Shown here piece by piece: positions 23,547 to 33,232 of a DNA stretch of 50,159 nucleotides. The notes under the pieces were generated by a model. That model did no database searches and was not told where the DNA came from. It saw only the letters and a program-made list of their open reading frames with translations. Made by a program: the position numbers and the translations under genes. This DNA is from Tenuifilum sp040752515 (lineage in GTDB: Bacteria; Bacteroidota; Bacteroidia; Bacteroidales; Tenuifilaceae): contig JBFMGQ010000025.1 in NCBI GenBank assembly GCA_040752515.1, positions 1 through 50,159 on the forward strand. The letters are read 5' to 3'. Position 1 is the stretch's first letter. Every line of letters starts with the position of its first letter.

Positions 23547-24074
23547 ATGAAAAAATTTACTCTTTTAAGCATTGTTGCTATTTGCCTTTTGGCAATTAAT
23601 GCCAGCGCGCAGGACGATAAACTCCAGAAACTTGAAGCAAAGGTAGATGCAGCCAAGGCTAAGGTTGAAAAAGCCGATGCCAAGGTTTACTCTGCCGATA
23701 GCTTAATATCCGAAGGGAAAAGGATAATGCAGGATGCCTCAGTTGAAATTAGGGCGCTTGAAGCCGAACAGAAACAAATGGAGAAAGCTCACTTCAATGA
23801 GATTAAGCCGTTGGAGAAGAAATTACGCTCTAAGGATAAAGATGAGGTAAATAGTGCTAAAGCTGAAATTAAGGAATCCGAGAACAAGTTCAAGGAAGAG
23901 GTTAAAACTTGGAATGCTAAGTATAAAGAAGCCTTGAAAAAGTATGAGAATGGACAAAAGATGGTAGCTAAAGGTGAAGAAAACATGAAAAAGGCTAAGA
24001 GCGAAAAGAAACTTGCCGAGGATGCCCTTAAGGAAGCCCAAAAAGCCTACGAAAAGGCAAGTAAAACAAAGTAA
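23547..24074 (+). CDS. Secreted coiled-coil protein of unknown function
   Basis: The 175-residue protein has a signal peptide (MKKFTLLSIVAICLLAINAS, cleaved after SAQ) and a mature part that is almost entirely charged heptad repeat: KLEAKVDAAKAKVEKADAKV, then Glu/Lys-rich coils to the C-terminal ALKEAQKAYEKASKTK. No catalytic motif is present. Such small periplasmic coiled-coil proteins are often structural or chaperone-like. It is monocistronic, flanked by terminators at both ends. Confidence 0.85.
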   Translation: MKKFTLLSIVAICLLAINASAQDDKLQKLEAKVDAAKAKVEKADAKVYSADSLISEGKRIMQDASVEIRALEAEQKQMEKAHFNEIKPLEKKLRSKDKDEVNSAKAEIKESENKFKEEVKTWNAKYKEALKKYENGQKMVAKGEENMKKAKSEKKLAEDALKEAQKAYEKASKTK

Positions 24075-24098
24075 TAATAGCTTATACAGTAGCGTTTT

Positions 24099-24120
24099 GG
24101 GGGATATTCCCCCTTTTTTT
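24099..24120 (+). terminator. Intrinsic terminator after the coiled-coil gene
   Basis: GGGGGATATTCCCCC (24099-24113) is a five-bp GC stem with a five-base loop, followed by seven T. Confidence 0.85.
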
Positions 24121-24270
24121 ATGTATTTAGCATGTCGGGATTACCTCGATAAGCCAATAGAAACAAGTTGGTTAAATATTTTTTGTGTTTCTATTGACTA
24201 ATCTTAATAAATGTTATGTTGGTAAAAGAGAAAAAATTTGAATATTGCAAAAAAATAATTGAAGGTAACC

Positions 24271-25554
24271 ATGAAAAAAGGCTTTGGTACGTTTGGTAAG
24301 AGTTTTTGGACTGCCATAACCATGGAGTTCTTTGAACGGGGTTCGTACTATGGGGTTATGTCGGTGCTCTCGGTTTACTTAGTGATGGGTATCGACCAAG
24401 GAGGGTTAGGTTTTACCAAGGAAAAGGTTGGCATTATTAAAAGTGTAATTACTCCACTGCTTTACATACTACCAATAGTGGCAGGTGCCATTGCCGATAG
24501 ATTTGGATACCGAAAAACACTGTTTTTTGCATTTGCAGTAATGAGTTCCGGATATTTCCTCACCAGCATTAGTACATCGTATTCAGCGGTTTTTTTAAGC
24601 CTAACGCTTATGGCTATTGGGGCTGGTACCTTTAAACCTATTATCTCGGGAACAATAGCTCGAACCACCAACGAGTCGAACTCATCGTTAGGATTTGGTA
24701 TATACTACTGGTCTATTAACCTTGGTGCATTTCTGTTTCCTCTGATTTTAGTGCCTTACCTTAAAACATTGGGATGGAACTATATTTTGCTAATGGCTGC
24801 ATTTGGAACTGGGTGGTTGATATTACTAAACCTTTTGGTTTTTCGTGAGCCTCAACGCCCTAAAAGTCAAAAAACGCTTGTCCAGGTTTTTGCCGATATG
24901 ATTTTGGTGCTCAAGGACTACAAGTTCATTCTAACGGTGGTCATTTACTCGGGCTTCTGGATACTTTACTTCCAGATGTACGATTCGGTGCTCTGGTTCT
25001 TGAAGGAGCGTATTGATATGACTCCAGTAAACATTGCTGTGAACTCATTCCTGGCTCTTTTTGTCGATAATCCTACCTGGCAATTCGATGCAGAGCATGT
25101 TACTGTTGTAAATGCAGGAACCATAATCGTACTGCAACTCTTTGTTTCAGCAATGGTAAAGAATGCAAAGCCTTTGCCAACCATGATTATTGGTATATCG
25201 TTTGGCACCCTTGGGCTTGGCCTATTGGCCATTTCTACCTACGCATGGGTGTTTATTGCAGGCATGATTATTTTTACGCTTGGCGAAATGACCGCCCATC
25301 CTAAGTTTATATCTTACATTGGATTGATTGCCCCTGAGGATAAGAAAGCGCTATACCTAGGATACTCATTCCTCTATGGGGTTATTGGTAGTGGGGTAGG
25401 TGGCGTTCTCGGGGCTTTTGCTTACGTTAGGTTTGTAACTAACATGAACCGACCCGAACTGTTTTGGTTGATGTTCTGCGGAATAGGCGTTTTAACCATT
25501 ATCGGCTTAATCGTCTTTAACCGGTTCGTTTTAAAGGATTCAAAACAAAGCTAA
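24271..25554 (+). CDS. POT/PTR2-type MFS transporter
   Basis: The ATG at 24271 is chosen: GAAGG lies five bases upstream, one of few good Shine-Dalgarno matches here; a TTG 12 bases earlier is less likely. The 427-residue protein has about 12 membrane helices. The POT signature ExxERxxYYG is present as EFFERGSYYG near the N terminus, and ADRFGYRKTLFFAF and GAGTFKPIISGTIAR follow. POT proteins import di- and tripeptides with protons. A long loop with a Trp-rich part (FVDNPTWQFDAEHVT) lies between TM7 and TM8. It ends four bases before the convergent histidine kinase gene. Confidence 0.88.
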   Translation: MKKGFGTFGKSFWTAITMEFFERGSYYGVMSVLSVYLVMGIDQGGLGFTKEKVGIIKSVITPLLYILPIVAGAIADRFGYRKTLFFAFAVMSSGYFLTSISTSYSAVFLSLTLMAIGAGTFKPIISGTIARTTNESNSSLGFGIYYWSINLGAFLFPLILVPYLKTLGWNYILLMAAFGTGWLILLNLLVFREPQRPKSQKTLVQVFADMILVLKDYKFILTVVIYSGFWILYFQMYDSVLWFLKERIDMTPVNIAVNSFLALFVDNPTWQFDAEHVTVVNAGTIIVLQLFVSAMVKNAKPLPTMIIGISFGTLGLGLLAISTYAWVFIAGMIIFTLGEMTAHPKFISYIGLIAPEDKKALYLGYSFLYGVIGSGVGGVLGAFAYVRFVTNMNRPELFWLMFCGIGVLTIIGLIVFNRFVLKDSKQS

Positions 25555-25558
25555 ACGG

Positions 25559-28500
25559 CTATTTTTCGTAAAGCGGGAGTTCAACGGTAAAAGTTGTACC
25601 TGTGTTTTCCTTTGTGGTAAAGTGGATATTGCCGCCAAAATTCAGGATTATTTCTCGTGAAATAGCTAATCCTAACCCCGTGCCACCCGACTTAGTGGTG
25701 AAGTTAGGTGTAAATATTTTACCAATCGCTTCGCTGGGAATGCCAATGCCTGTGTCGGTAACATCAACCTTAACCATTTTATTGGCAGTTATTGATATTT
25801 GTATGTTCACCTCCCCACTTTTCCCCCGCTCAATGGCTTGTATGCCATTCTTAACAAGGTTGTTGAAAACTCTCAAAAGTTGGTCTTTATCGGCAAAAAC
25901 AATTGGTTCACCGGCTGTATTAACAAGGTTTATTTTGATATGCTTGTAGCTTGAGTATAGGGTGATAACGTCGCTAATAACTGCCACAAGATTTACCGGC
26001 TCGCGTTTTGCGGTTGGAAGTTTAGCAAACGACGAGAATTCGTTGGCAATTACCGTAAGGGCATTGATTTGCTCAGTTAACGACTGGGCAAACTGTTCAA
26101 AACGCTCATCCCAGTTAGGTAAGCCTTCGCGTTTGGCTTTTACCAGGTGCTGCAAGCTCAACTTCATGGGGGTTAAGGGGTTTTTAACTTCATGGGCTAT
26201 TTGTTTGGCCATTTCGCGCCATGCGGTTTCGCGTTGACTCCGGGCAAGTTCTTCGGCACTACGGGCTAATTCCACAACCATTCGGTTATATTCGGCGATG
26301 AGCTGGCCTACTTCATCGTTCCCTGTATATTCAATGGTGGCATTATTGCCGGTTATGTTTACCCTGCTCATGCTTTCGCGTATCATCTCCAGGGGCTTGG
26401 TTAACTCCGAGGCTATGGCTACCACTAACGAAATGGAGAGTAATGCAAGCAGCGCAAATATGTTGATTATGGCTACAATAATGCTGTATAGTTCATTCCG
26501 AAGTTCTTCCTGTCTTGTAAAGTATGGTAGGTTTAGGTACGCAACGGTTTTCCCGTATGGGTTTAGCAATGGCACGTAGGCCGAAAGGAATTTGGCTTTC
26601 CCAATGTTTTCCTGCTCCAAATACTTGGGGTTATGCAGGTGATGCAAATGGTACCACGCAATGGGGTTCATCCTTCGGCCTAATAGTTTTTTGTCAAAAA
26701 TCTCCGAGCGTGATGTGGCCAGTAGAACTCCAGAGGTGTCGTATATGTTTATATCGGTGTAAAAGGTGTTTGAGAGGTCTATCAATTTTTCCTTAAGCAG
26801 CTCAATATCTTGTTTGTTATGGTTCATGAATGGTAATTGATGCTCTAGCTCAAACTGAAGCGAAAGCAGCTTTTCGCTAAGGTTACTTCGATTTCTGTCG
26901 TCAAAGTTTTTCACATTGTAGTAAATGGTTGCTCCGGCAACAAGCACCATCGATACGATGATGATTGAAACCATTGCCCAGCCAATCTTATGCTTTAAAC
27001 TGGTGAACCCAGAACTTAGCTTGATACCAAGCAAATAGAGGTAAAGCGATAAAAGAACAAGGATAAAAATCAGAATGTAAGCAAACGATGCCGTTGCGCT
27101 GAGGGGTTCTTGCCGTGGCCTACTGATTAAAATGGTATCGGATTGGTTTGGCTTATAGGATATATGGTTATACCTATTCTCATTGAAGAATCTGTATGTG
27201 CCCGACACCGTATCGGCATCCGCCATCGATAGTTTGTATTCGTAGGTGCCTGACTTGGTAATGAGCTTGCCGTCGTGATACTTAGCCCACGAGTACCCTT
27301 TGAGTTGGTTTCGTTTATTCTTGCCCTCAATGAGTAGTTCAGGATATCCCAGGAGCTCCCAGCTTGGTCGGCTGTTCAGCTCAATGTAAAGGTTACGCAC
27401 TTCATCGTCGAAACGGTAGCTTATCACACCTATGTAGTAAACGTAACCCGATTGGGTTGTTAGGTAGTAGAATCGCGATCCGGGTAGTATGATACCGTAA
27501 CTCGATATCAGGTTATCGAAGAACAGGTTGCAGCTGGTTTTGTTACCTAGTTCGTCGATAATTACCGAGTTTTCCAAACAAACCGTGGCTGTTAAATCGT
27601 AACGGTTGAGGTAATCCTTGAAATACTCGCGGCGCAGGTAGTCGTAAAACTCAACATTTTTGTTCCCAATATCTTTTACGCAGCTGCGGGCGTAGGTGTC
27701 GGTTGTAAGGGATTGGTAGAGTTGCGGGAGTATCATTTCGGCCAAGGGGTCACGCTCGCTACTCAGGCTAACGGCCAAAACCTTTCGCACTTCAACTTCT
27801 TTTTGTCTGCTGTAAACCGATACAATCAGAGTAATGTAGATTGAAGTTATGGCAGCAATATGCAGTAGAGCCTTAGCCCCAATGGATTTATTTTTTACCC
27901 AGCAGAACCAGTAAAGCGAACCCGATACAATTAAAACCCAACCAAAACCGTAAAACGAGATGTAGCTAAAATCGACCAGCAGGAAAAATGGGATTAAAAC
28001 AATGAGTGACACAGCTGCTGTGATCCTGAAAAAACGATGAGCCTTTACCTGTTCGTTTACCCTTAACCATAGTAGATTAAAAGTGATGGCAGCCAGAACC
28101 CAAAAGGCAGCCGATAGGTATCCTATTACCGAGTAAATGTTGAGGTTGAAAATGTTGGAGGTGTCGAGCGGAATGGTGGAGTGGTTAACCAGCGACACAA
28201 TCATTGCATGGGCTGCAACGTAGCATAAAAGCATTAACATCAATGTAATAGCCGATACGCTTTTCCCAAGGATAGTTTGGATGGACAGCCTGTACTGGTT
28301 TAGGTTTCGGTATGCAAATGCCGCAATTAGGAGGATTAAAAAAGCATTCACAAGGTAATCGCCAAGCGATGGGCTATACCAGGTGTGAGCGTAAAACTCA
28401 GGGCTAAAGATGCTGAAAGGTAGGGTTCCCGGGAACGATGTTTTTAAGCTAACCGCTCTAATCAAAACAAGGGTAGTAACAAAAATTAAAACCCGAATCC

Positions 28501-29227
28501 ATGAATGGACATTCTTGAAAAACCGATTTAAAGATAGGGTTAACGAAATTATTACCAGGATAATAAAGAGATAACGCAAGCCTGTTTTGATATTATCTTT
28601 CAGAACAGTACCGGCTTTCTCGGTTGGTACTAAGTAGAAGGGTTCAAAGTTTTTAGGTCTTATTGGGATGCAGTACGATTCCAGCTGCTTTGATATAGTA
28701 AATCCCGACAGGATTTTAAAATCGTCGCTGTAGTCGTTTATCAGGTACTTATTCTGGTATGGGAATTCGTTCGATACATGTATCAGAACCCTTGCTGCAA
28801 GGGTGGAGTCGGCATTGTAGTTCCAGAACGATATGTAGTAGGCACTGTTGATTTTTACCAGTCGGGCTACATCCGTTTTTTTAACGCATATATCGGGCTC
28901 AATGTTTGTTGACCAGAAGCAGAGCGAGTTGTTCTTATATATAAAAATTTCGAATCTATCCTTCGCCGATAGCGAGTTGATGAAATTAAGGCACTTCTCA
29001 AATGAATACGAGTTGCAGGTGCTATCAATTTTCTTTAGGAGCTTTGTGGATAGTTCAAACGCGGTTTGCACCTTTTTCTCAACGATCCTCTCTATTGTAC
29101 CTTTCTTTGCGGTTATTGGCTGTACGTAGGGAATATTATTCAGCCCAAACTCCGAAATGAACAGGAGCAAAGCCGAGGTAACTAATAGGATTATTGTTAT
29201 GTAGGGTAGTTTTGGTTTCATTTTCAA
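25559..29227 (-). CDS. Large multi-membrane sensor histidine kinase
   Basis: The 1222-residue protein has an unusual sensor half: TM near residue 10, a ~190-residue extracytoplasmic region, a membrane array between about 215 and 470, another large extracytoplasmic region (about 480-710), TMs near 720 and 755, a third sensor region (about 775-915) and TM 919-945. HAMP follows. The kinase core is NtrY-like: His1012 in MAKQIAHEVKNPLTPMKLSL, the N box NNLVKNGIQAIE and the G boxes DTGIGIP and GGTGLGLAI. No response regulator is next to it, so it is an orphan kinase. The ligand is unknown. It shares no promoter with neighbours and converges on the POT gene. Confidence 0.92.
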   Translation of the reverse strand: MKMKPKLPYITIILLVTSALLLFISEFGLNNIPYVQPITAKKGTIERIVEKKVQTAFELSTKLLKKIDSTCNSYSFEKCLNFINSLSAKDRFEIFIYKNNSLCFWSTNIEPDICVKKTDVARLVKINSAYYISFWNYNADSTLAARVLIHVSNEFPYQNKYLINDYSDDFKILSGFTISKQLESYCIPIRPKNFEPFYLVPTEKAGTVLKDNIKTGLRYLFIILVIISLTLSLNRFFKNVHSWIRVLIFVTTLVLIRAVSLKTSFPGTLPFSIFSPEFYAHTWYSPSLGDYLVNAFLILLIAAFAYRNLNQYRLSIQTILGKSVSAITLMLMLLCYVAAHAMIVSLVNHSTIPLDTSNIFNLNIYSVIGYLSAAFWVLAAITFNLLWLRVNEQVKAHRFFRITAAVSLIVLIPFFLLVDFSYISFYGFGWVLIVSGSLYWFCWVKNKSIGAKALLHIAAITSIYITLIVSVYSRQKEVEVRKVLAVSLSSERDPLAEMILPQLYQSLTTDTYARSCVKDIGNKNVEFYDYLRREYFKDYLNRYDLTATVCLENSVIIDELGNKTSCNLFFDNLISSYGIILPGSRFYYLTTQSGYVYYIGVISYRFDDEVRNLYIELNSRPSWELLGYPELLIEGKNKRNQLKGYSWAKYHDGKLITKSGTYEYKLSMADADTVSGTYRFFNENRYNHISYKPNQSDTILISRPRQEPLSATASFAYILIFILVLLSLYLYLLGIKLSSGFTSLKHKIGWAMVSIIIVSMVLVAGATIYYNVKNFDDRNRSNLSEKLLSLQFELEHQLPFMNHNKQDIELLKEKLIDLSNTFYTDINIYDTSGVLLATSRSEIFDKKLLGRRMNPIAWYHLHHLHNPKYLEQENIGKAKFLSAYVPLLNPYGKTVAYLNLPYFTRQEELRNELYSIIVAIINIFALLALLSISLVVAIASELTKPLEMIRESMSRVNITGNNATIEYTGNDEVGQLIAEYNRMVVELARSAEELARSQRETAWREMAKQIAHEVKNPLTPMKLSLQHLVKAKREGLPNWDERFEQFAQSLTEQINALTVIANEFSSFAKLPTAKREPVNLVAVISDVITLYSSYKHIKINLVNTAGEPIVFADKDQLLRVFNNLVKNGIQAIERGKSGEVNIQISITANKMVKVDVTDTGIGIPSEAIGKIFTPNFTTKSGGTGLGLAISREIILNFGGNIHFTTKENTGTTFTVELPLYEK

Positions 29228-29257
29228 AAGTAGATTACAGCAAAAATCGCGCCTAAG

Positions 29258-29731
29258 TTAGGGGTTGTGGTAGGGTTCGCCTTTAATAATTGTAAATGCC
29301 CTGTAAAGTTGTTCGGCAAATAGTAGCCGGATAAGTTGATGGGAAAAAGTCATGGGCGATACCGAAAGTTTACCATGGCATGCCGCTTTAACCCTTTGGT
29401 CAAAACCATAAGGGCCACCAATCATGAAAGCCATATCGCGTTGCCCGTTATTCATGCGTTTTTCAATAAAACCTGCAAACTCTACTGAAGTATAAAGCTT
29501 TCCATGCTCGTCGAGTAGTATGCACTCCTGGTAGTTTCCCATTTCGGCAAGTAGCATTTCGCCCTCCTTTTGCAGCTGGAGCTCAACAGGCATCGATTTG
29601 GTGTTTTTGAGTTCAGGTAGGATTTTGAAATCGAACCTGCAGTACCTGTTAATTCGCTTGGCGTAGTTATCGAACCCTTCGGCAATGTAGTTTTCGTTTG
29701 TTTTCCCTATTGCTACAAGAGTTATTTTCAT
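29258..29731 (-). CDS. rlmH: 23S rRNA (pseudouridine1915-N3)-methyltransferase RlmH
   Basis: The 157-residue protein is full length for the SPOUT-class RlmH: it starts MKITLVAIGKTNENYIAEGF, has AFMIGGPYGFDQRVK (the SAM-binding knot) and MTFSHQLIRLLFAEQLYRAF with the C-terminal YHNP. It methylates pseudouridine 1915 in helix 69 of 23S rRNA. It lies 30 bases upstream of the histidine kinase on the same strand and may be cotranscribed with it. Confidence 0.96.
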   Translation of the reverse strand: MKITLVAIGKTNENYIAEGFDNYAKRINRYCRFDFKILPELKNTKSMPVELQLQKEGEMLLAEMGNYQECILLDEHGKLYTSVEFAGFIEKRMNNGQRDMAFMIGGPYGFDQRVKAACHGKLSVSPMTFSHQLIRLLFAEQLYRAFTIIKGEPYHNP

Positions 29732-29787
29732 TGGTAAAATGGTAAAATTACTATGATTTCATGCTAACGCAGAAAGCATAAAAATAA

Positions 29788-29884
29788 GCAAAACTTGATA
29801 TAGTTGTTACAGGTTTTGCAAATGTTGATGGCTTGATGGTTATGTAAGGTGGGGGAGAATAGCAAAACTTTTATGTGATTTTGC
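29788..29884. repeat. Repeated GCAAAAC words with hairpins, upstream of rlmH
   Basis: GCAAAAC (29788-29794) pairs with GTTTTGC (29813-29819), and GCAAAA (29862-29867) pairs with TTTTGC (29879-29884). Between them is GGTGGGGGAG (29848-29857) followed by CAAAACTTTT (29863-29872). The same pair of words in the same spacing, GGAGGGGGAG and CAAAACTTTT, occurs at 46209-46232 ahead of the biotin carboxylase gene. The meaning is unknown. Confidence 0.4.
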
Positions 29885-29958
29885 AGCTATCTCTCGGGCA
29901 AACGATAACACAAGCTAAAGGAGGTGGGTGATATTAAGAAAAAATTGCTTTTAACGCT

Positions 29959-30336
29959 TCACGACTCACGTTTCACGTTTTTCTTTTTCATCGATACCAG
30001 TACAAATACCGTATGGGTGTTGCCGTTTGAAATAACTTTTTTGCGTTCAACCCGTACATCGCGTAGTTCGGCTTTTACCACCTCGGTGGTAATCTTATCG
30101 CCATCCTTGCTAAGGTAGTTTACTTGCCCAACCTGCCGGGCAAGCTGAATTTTGGCATCCATGGTTGCCTTTTTTTCGGCCACGTCAACTGCAGGGGCTG
30201 TTGCTGTTCCGGCAGCGTAAATTTTACGTGCTGAGGTTGGCGGATTGTTGTACCATTCGGGTATCAATGTCACATCTACCTGTGCCATTGCCGTTGAGGC
30301 AAAAAGCATCAAAACAATGGTTATTAGTCGGTTCAT
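29959..30336 (-). CDS. Small secreted LPP20-like protein
   Basis: The start at 30336 gives a 125-residue protein with a signal peptide (MNRLITIVLMLFASTAMAQ). Mature sequence IPEWYNNPPTSARKIYAAGTATAP, with AEKKATMDAKIQLARQVG, is the LPP20-like motif (W..NPP....YA.G.A.......A...A...A). Members are usually outer-membrane or periplasmic proteins of unknown role. The last codons (KKKNVKRES) derive from a run of near-repeats of CGTGAAACGTGAGTCGTGAA (29958-29980), so the C terminus may be recent. It relates by domain to the protein at 20315-21352. Confidence 0.82.
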   Translation of the reverse strand: MNRLITIVLMLFASTAMAQVDVTLIPEWYNNPPTSARKIYAAGTATAPAVDVAEKKATMDAKIQLARQVGQVNYLSKDGDKITTEVVKAELRDVRVERKKVISNGNTHTVFVLVSMKKKNVKRES

Positions 30337-30435
30337 GGTTTTAGATTTATCAAGCAATCTATATCATAAATCGTGCCAGGGGTATGAATATTCCCAAGCT
30401 TTTGCGAAAGCTATATCCCGTTGTTGAAAAAATGC

Positions 30436-30443
30436 TATTTTTG
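30436..30443 (+). promoter_or_regulatory. Candidate -7 promoter element of valS
   Basis: TATTTTTG fits TAnnTTTG and lies 28 bases upstream of the valS start codon. No matching -33 word at the expected distance. Confidence 0.45.
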
Positions 30444-30471
30444 CGGTTCGATTTAGTTTACAACACAATAT

Positions 30472-33108
30472 ATGGATAGCACAAAAGAACTTTCGGCTAA
30501 GTACAACCCGGCTGAGGTTGAGGATAAGTGGTATAAGTACTGGATGGAAAAGGGGTTTTTCCGTTCCACCCCCGACGACCGTGAACCTTACTGCATAGTA
30601 ATACCACCTCCCAATGTTACGGGGGTGCTTCACATGGGGCACATGCTCAACAACACCTTACAGGATGTGCTGGTCCGCAGGGCTCGCATGAAAGGCAAGA
30701 ACGCATGCTGGGTACCCGGTACCGATCATGCCTCAATTGCAACCGAAGCAAAGGTTGTGGCCAAATTGAAAGCCGAAGGAATAGAAAAATCTCAGCTTAC
30801 CCGTGAGGAGTTCCTGAAACATGCCTGGGAATGGAAGGAAAAGCATGGGGGCATCATCCTTGAACAGCTAAAAAAACTTGGTGCTTCGTGCGATTGGGAT
30901 CGCACAAAGTTCACCATGGATCCAGCCCTTTCGGATAGTGTTATCCATGTTTTTGTCGATTTATATCGTAAAGGTTACATTTACCGCGGTGTACGAATGG
31001 TGAACTGGGATCCACAGGCTAAAACTGCCGTGTCGGATGAGGAGGTAATTTACCGCGAGGTTAACGGGAAACTTTACTACCTAAAGTACAGGATTGATGG
31101 CGAAGATGGTTATGTAACCATAGCCACTACCCGTCCCGAAACCATACTGGGCGATACTGCCGTTTGCGTAAATCCTAACGATCCCCGCTACGCCAACCTT
31201 AAAGGTAAACGCCTGCTGGTTCCTCTTATCAACCGCAGCGTTCCGGTAATATTTGATGAGTATGTTGATATGGAGTTTGGTACAGGAGCCCTCAAGGTTA
31301 CCCCGGCTCACGATATTAACGACTACATGCTTGGCGAGAAGTATAACCTTGAGGTTATCGATATTTTTAACGATGATGGCACGCTGAACCAGTTGGCGCA
31401 GCTATATGTGGGAATGGATAGGTTTGAGGTTCGCAAGCAGATTGTTATCGACCTTGAAAAAGCTGGTAATCTCGCAAAGGTTGAGGATTACGTAAACAAG
31501 GTTGGCTTTAGTGAGCGTACCGATGCCGTGATTGAGCCCAAGCTATCCATGCAGTGGTTCCTTAAAATGAAGGAGATTTCAAAACCTGCACTCGATGCAG
31601 TGGTTAATGGCGATATCAAGTTACACCCTCCTAAATTTGTGAATACCTATCGCCACTGGATGGAGAACGTTAAGGATTGGTGCTTGTCGCGCCAGCTATG
31701 GTGGGGGCACCGTATTCCCGCATGGTACTTGCCGCATGGCGGATATGTGGTAGCTCACAACGAGCGGGAGGCTCTTGAACTTGCTCGGAAAGAAACCGGA
31801 AACCCTAACCTGCAACTTTCCGATTTACGTCAGGACGAGGACGTGCTCGACACATGGTTCAGCTCGTGGCTATGGCCAATATCCGTATTCAACGGCATTC
31901 TCGACCCCGAAAATCGTGATATCAAGTATTACTACCCCACTCACGACCTGATAACAGCACCGGAAATCCTATTCTTCTGGGTTGCCCGAATGATAATTGC
32001 CGGTTACGAGTATATGGGCGACAAGCCATTCCGCAACGTTTACCTTACCGGTATTGTTCGCGACCAGCTACGTCGCAAAATGAGTAAGCAGTTAGGCAAC
32101 TCGCCCGACCCAATTCAGCTTATGGAAAAGTACGGTGCCGATGGTGTGAGGGTTGGCATGCTACTATGTTCACCGGCCGGTAACGACCTGCTTTTCGACG
32201 AGAGTTTGACCGAACAGGGACGAAATTTCTGCAACAAGGTTTGGAACGCTTTCCGACTGGTTAAAGGCTGGCAGGTTGATGCCAGTGCCCAGCAACCCGA
32301 ATCGGCAAGAGCTGCCGTTGAGTGGTTTAACAATGTGCTCAACAAAGCCATTGAGCAATGCGACGATGACTTTGATAAGTACCGTATCTCGGAGGCTTTG
32401 ATGAACCTATATAAACTTTTCTGGGATGAATTCTCATCGTGGTATCTGGAGGCAATTAAGCCGGCCTACGGACAACCCATCGATGCGGTTACCTATAATG
32501 CAACCCTCGAAATTTTTGAGAAAATACTCGCGTTGCTTCATCCCTTTATGCCCTTCATTACCGAGGAACTTTGGCAACACCTGCGCAATCGCGCCGATGG
32601 CGAAAGCATTATGGTTAGCCAAATGCCCAAATCAACCGGTGTAGATGAGGAACTGATTAAAACCTTTGAGCGGGTTAAGGAAACCATTGCAGGAATCCGA
32701 AACATTCGGCAGGAGAAGAATATTGCCCCTAAAAATCTGCTTAAAGCATCCATTCGCACTACCAATTGGTTAAGTAAAGGATTTGAGGAGATTATCAAGA
32801 AACTTGCCGGGCTGGAACTGCTAAGCTATACCGATGGTAAGATTGAGGGTGCTGCTTCGTTCATGGTAGGTGTTGATGAGGTTTACGTTCCACTCCAGGG
32901 ATTAATTGATGTTGACGAGGAACGGCAGAAAATCCTTGCAGAACTTGAGTACACCCGAGGGTTCCTCAATAGCGTAATGAAAAAGCTCAGCAACGAACGA
33001 TTTGTGAACAATGCTCCCCCAAACGTGGTAGAGCTTGAGCGCAAAAAGCAGAGCGATGCAGAGGCTAAAATTAAAGCGCTTGAGGAACGATTGAAGGAAT
33101 TGAAGTAG
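30472..33108 (+). CDS. valS: Valine-tRNA ligase
   Basis: The 878-residue class I synthetase has the HIGH-type motif as HMGH (54-57) in PPPNVTGVLHMGHML, the connective peptide 1 editing domain (about 190-330, TTRPETILGDTAVCV), the KMSKS-type loop as KMSKQLGNSPDP (Lys536-Gln540), the anticodon-binding helices (WNAFRLVKGW) and a C-terminal coiled coil (about 815-878). It charges tRNA-Val and edits Thr. The Gln in place of the last Ser of KMSKS is a known variant. No T-box is visible upstream. Confidence 0.97.
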   Translation: MDSTKELSAKYNPAEVEDKWYKYWMEKGFFRSTPDDREPYCIVIPPPNVTGVLHMGHMLNNTLQDVLVRRARMKGKNACWVPGTDHASIATEAKVVAKLKAEGIEKSQLTREEFLKHAWEWKEKHGGIILEQLKKLGASCDWDRTKFTMDPALSDSVIHVFVDLYRKGYIYRGVRMVNWDPQAKTAVSDEEVIYREVNGKLYYLKYRIDGEDGYVTIATTRPETILGDTAVCVNPNDPRYANLKGKRLLVPLINRSVPVIFDEYVDMEFGTGALKVTPAHDINDYMLGEKYNLEVIDIFNDDGTLNQLAQLYVGMDRFEVRKQIVIDLEKAGNLAKVEDYVNKVGFSERTDAVIEPKLSMQWFLKMKEISKPALDAVVNGDIKLHPPKFVNTYRHWMENVKDWCLSRQLWWGHRIPAWYLPHGGYVVAHNEREALELARKETGNPNLQLSDLRQDEDVLDTWFSSWLWPISVFNGILDPENRDIKYYYPTHDLITAPEILFFWVARMIIAGYEYMGDKPFRNVYLTGIVRDQLRRKMSKQLGNSPDPIQLMEKYGADGVRVGMLLCSPAGNDLLFDESLTEQGRNFCNKVWNAFRLVKGWQVDASAQQPESARAAVEWFNNVLNKAIEQCDDDFDKYRISEALMNLYKLFWDEFSSWYLEAIKPAYGQPIDAVTYNATLEIFEKILALLHPFMPFITEELWQHLRNRADGESIMVSQMPKSTGVDEELIKTFERVKETIAGIRNIRQEKNIAPKNLLKASIRTTNWLSKGFEEIIKKLAGLELLSYTDGKIEGAASFMVGVDEVYVPLQGLIDVDEERQKILAELEYTRGFLNSVMKKLSNERFVNNAPPNVVELERKKQSDAEAKIKALEERLKELK

Positions 33109-33134
33109 TTTAGTATTCTAACCTAAAGCTTTAG

Positions 33135-33166
33135 TCGCACTCGTGATATAACGGGTGCGATTTTTT
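33135..33166 (+). terminator. Intrinsic terminator of valS
   Basis: TCGCACTCGT (33135-33144) pairs with ACGGGTGCGA (33151-33160) with one mismatch, followed by six T. Confidence 0.85.
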
Positions 33167-33232
33167 ATTTACGAGCACAAACGTTATGGTTATCGAAATA
33201 GTTATGCAAACTATTATATCCTGCTCAATCGG

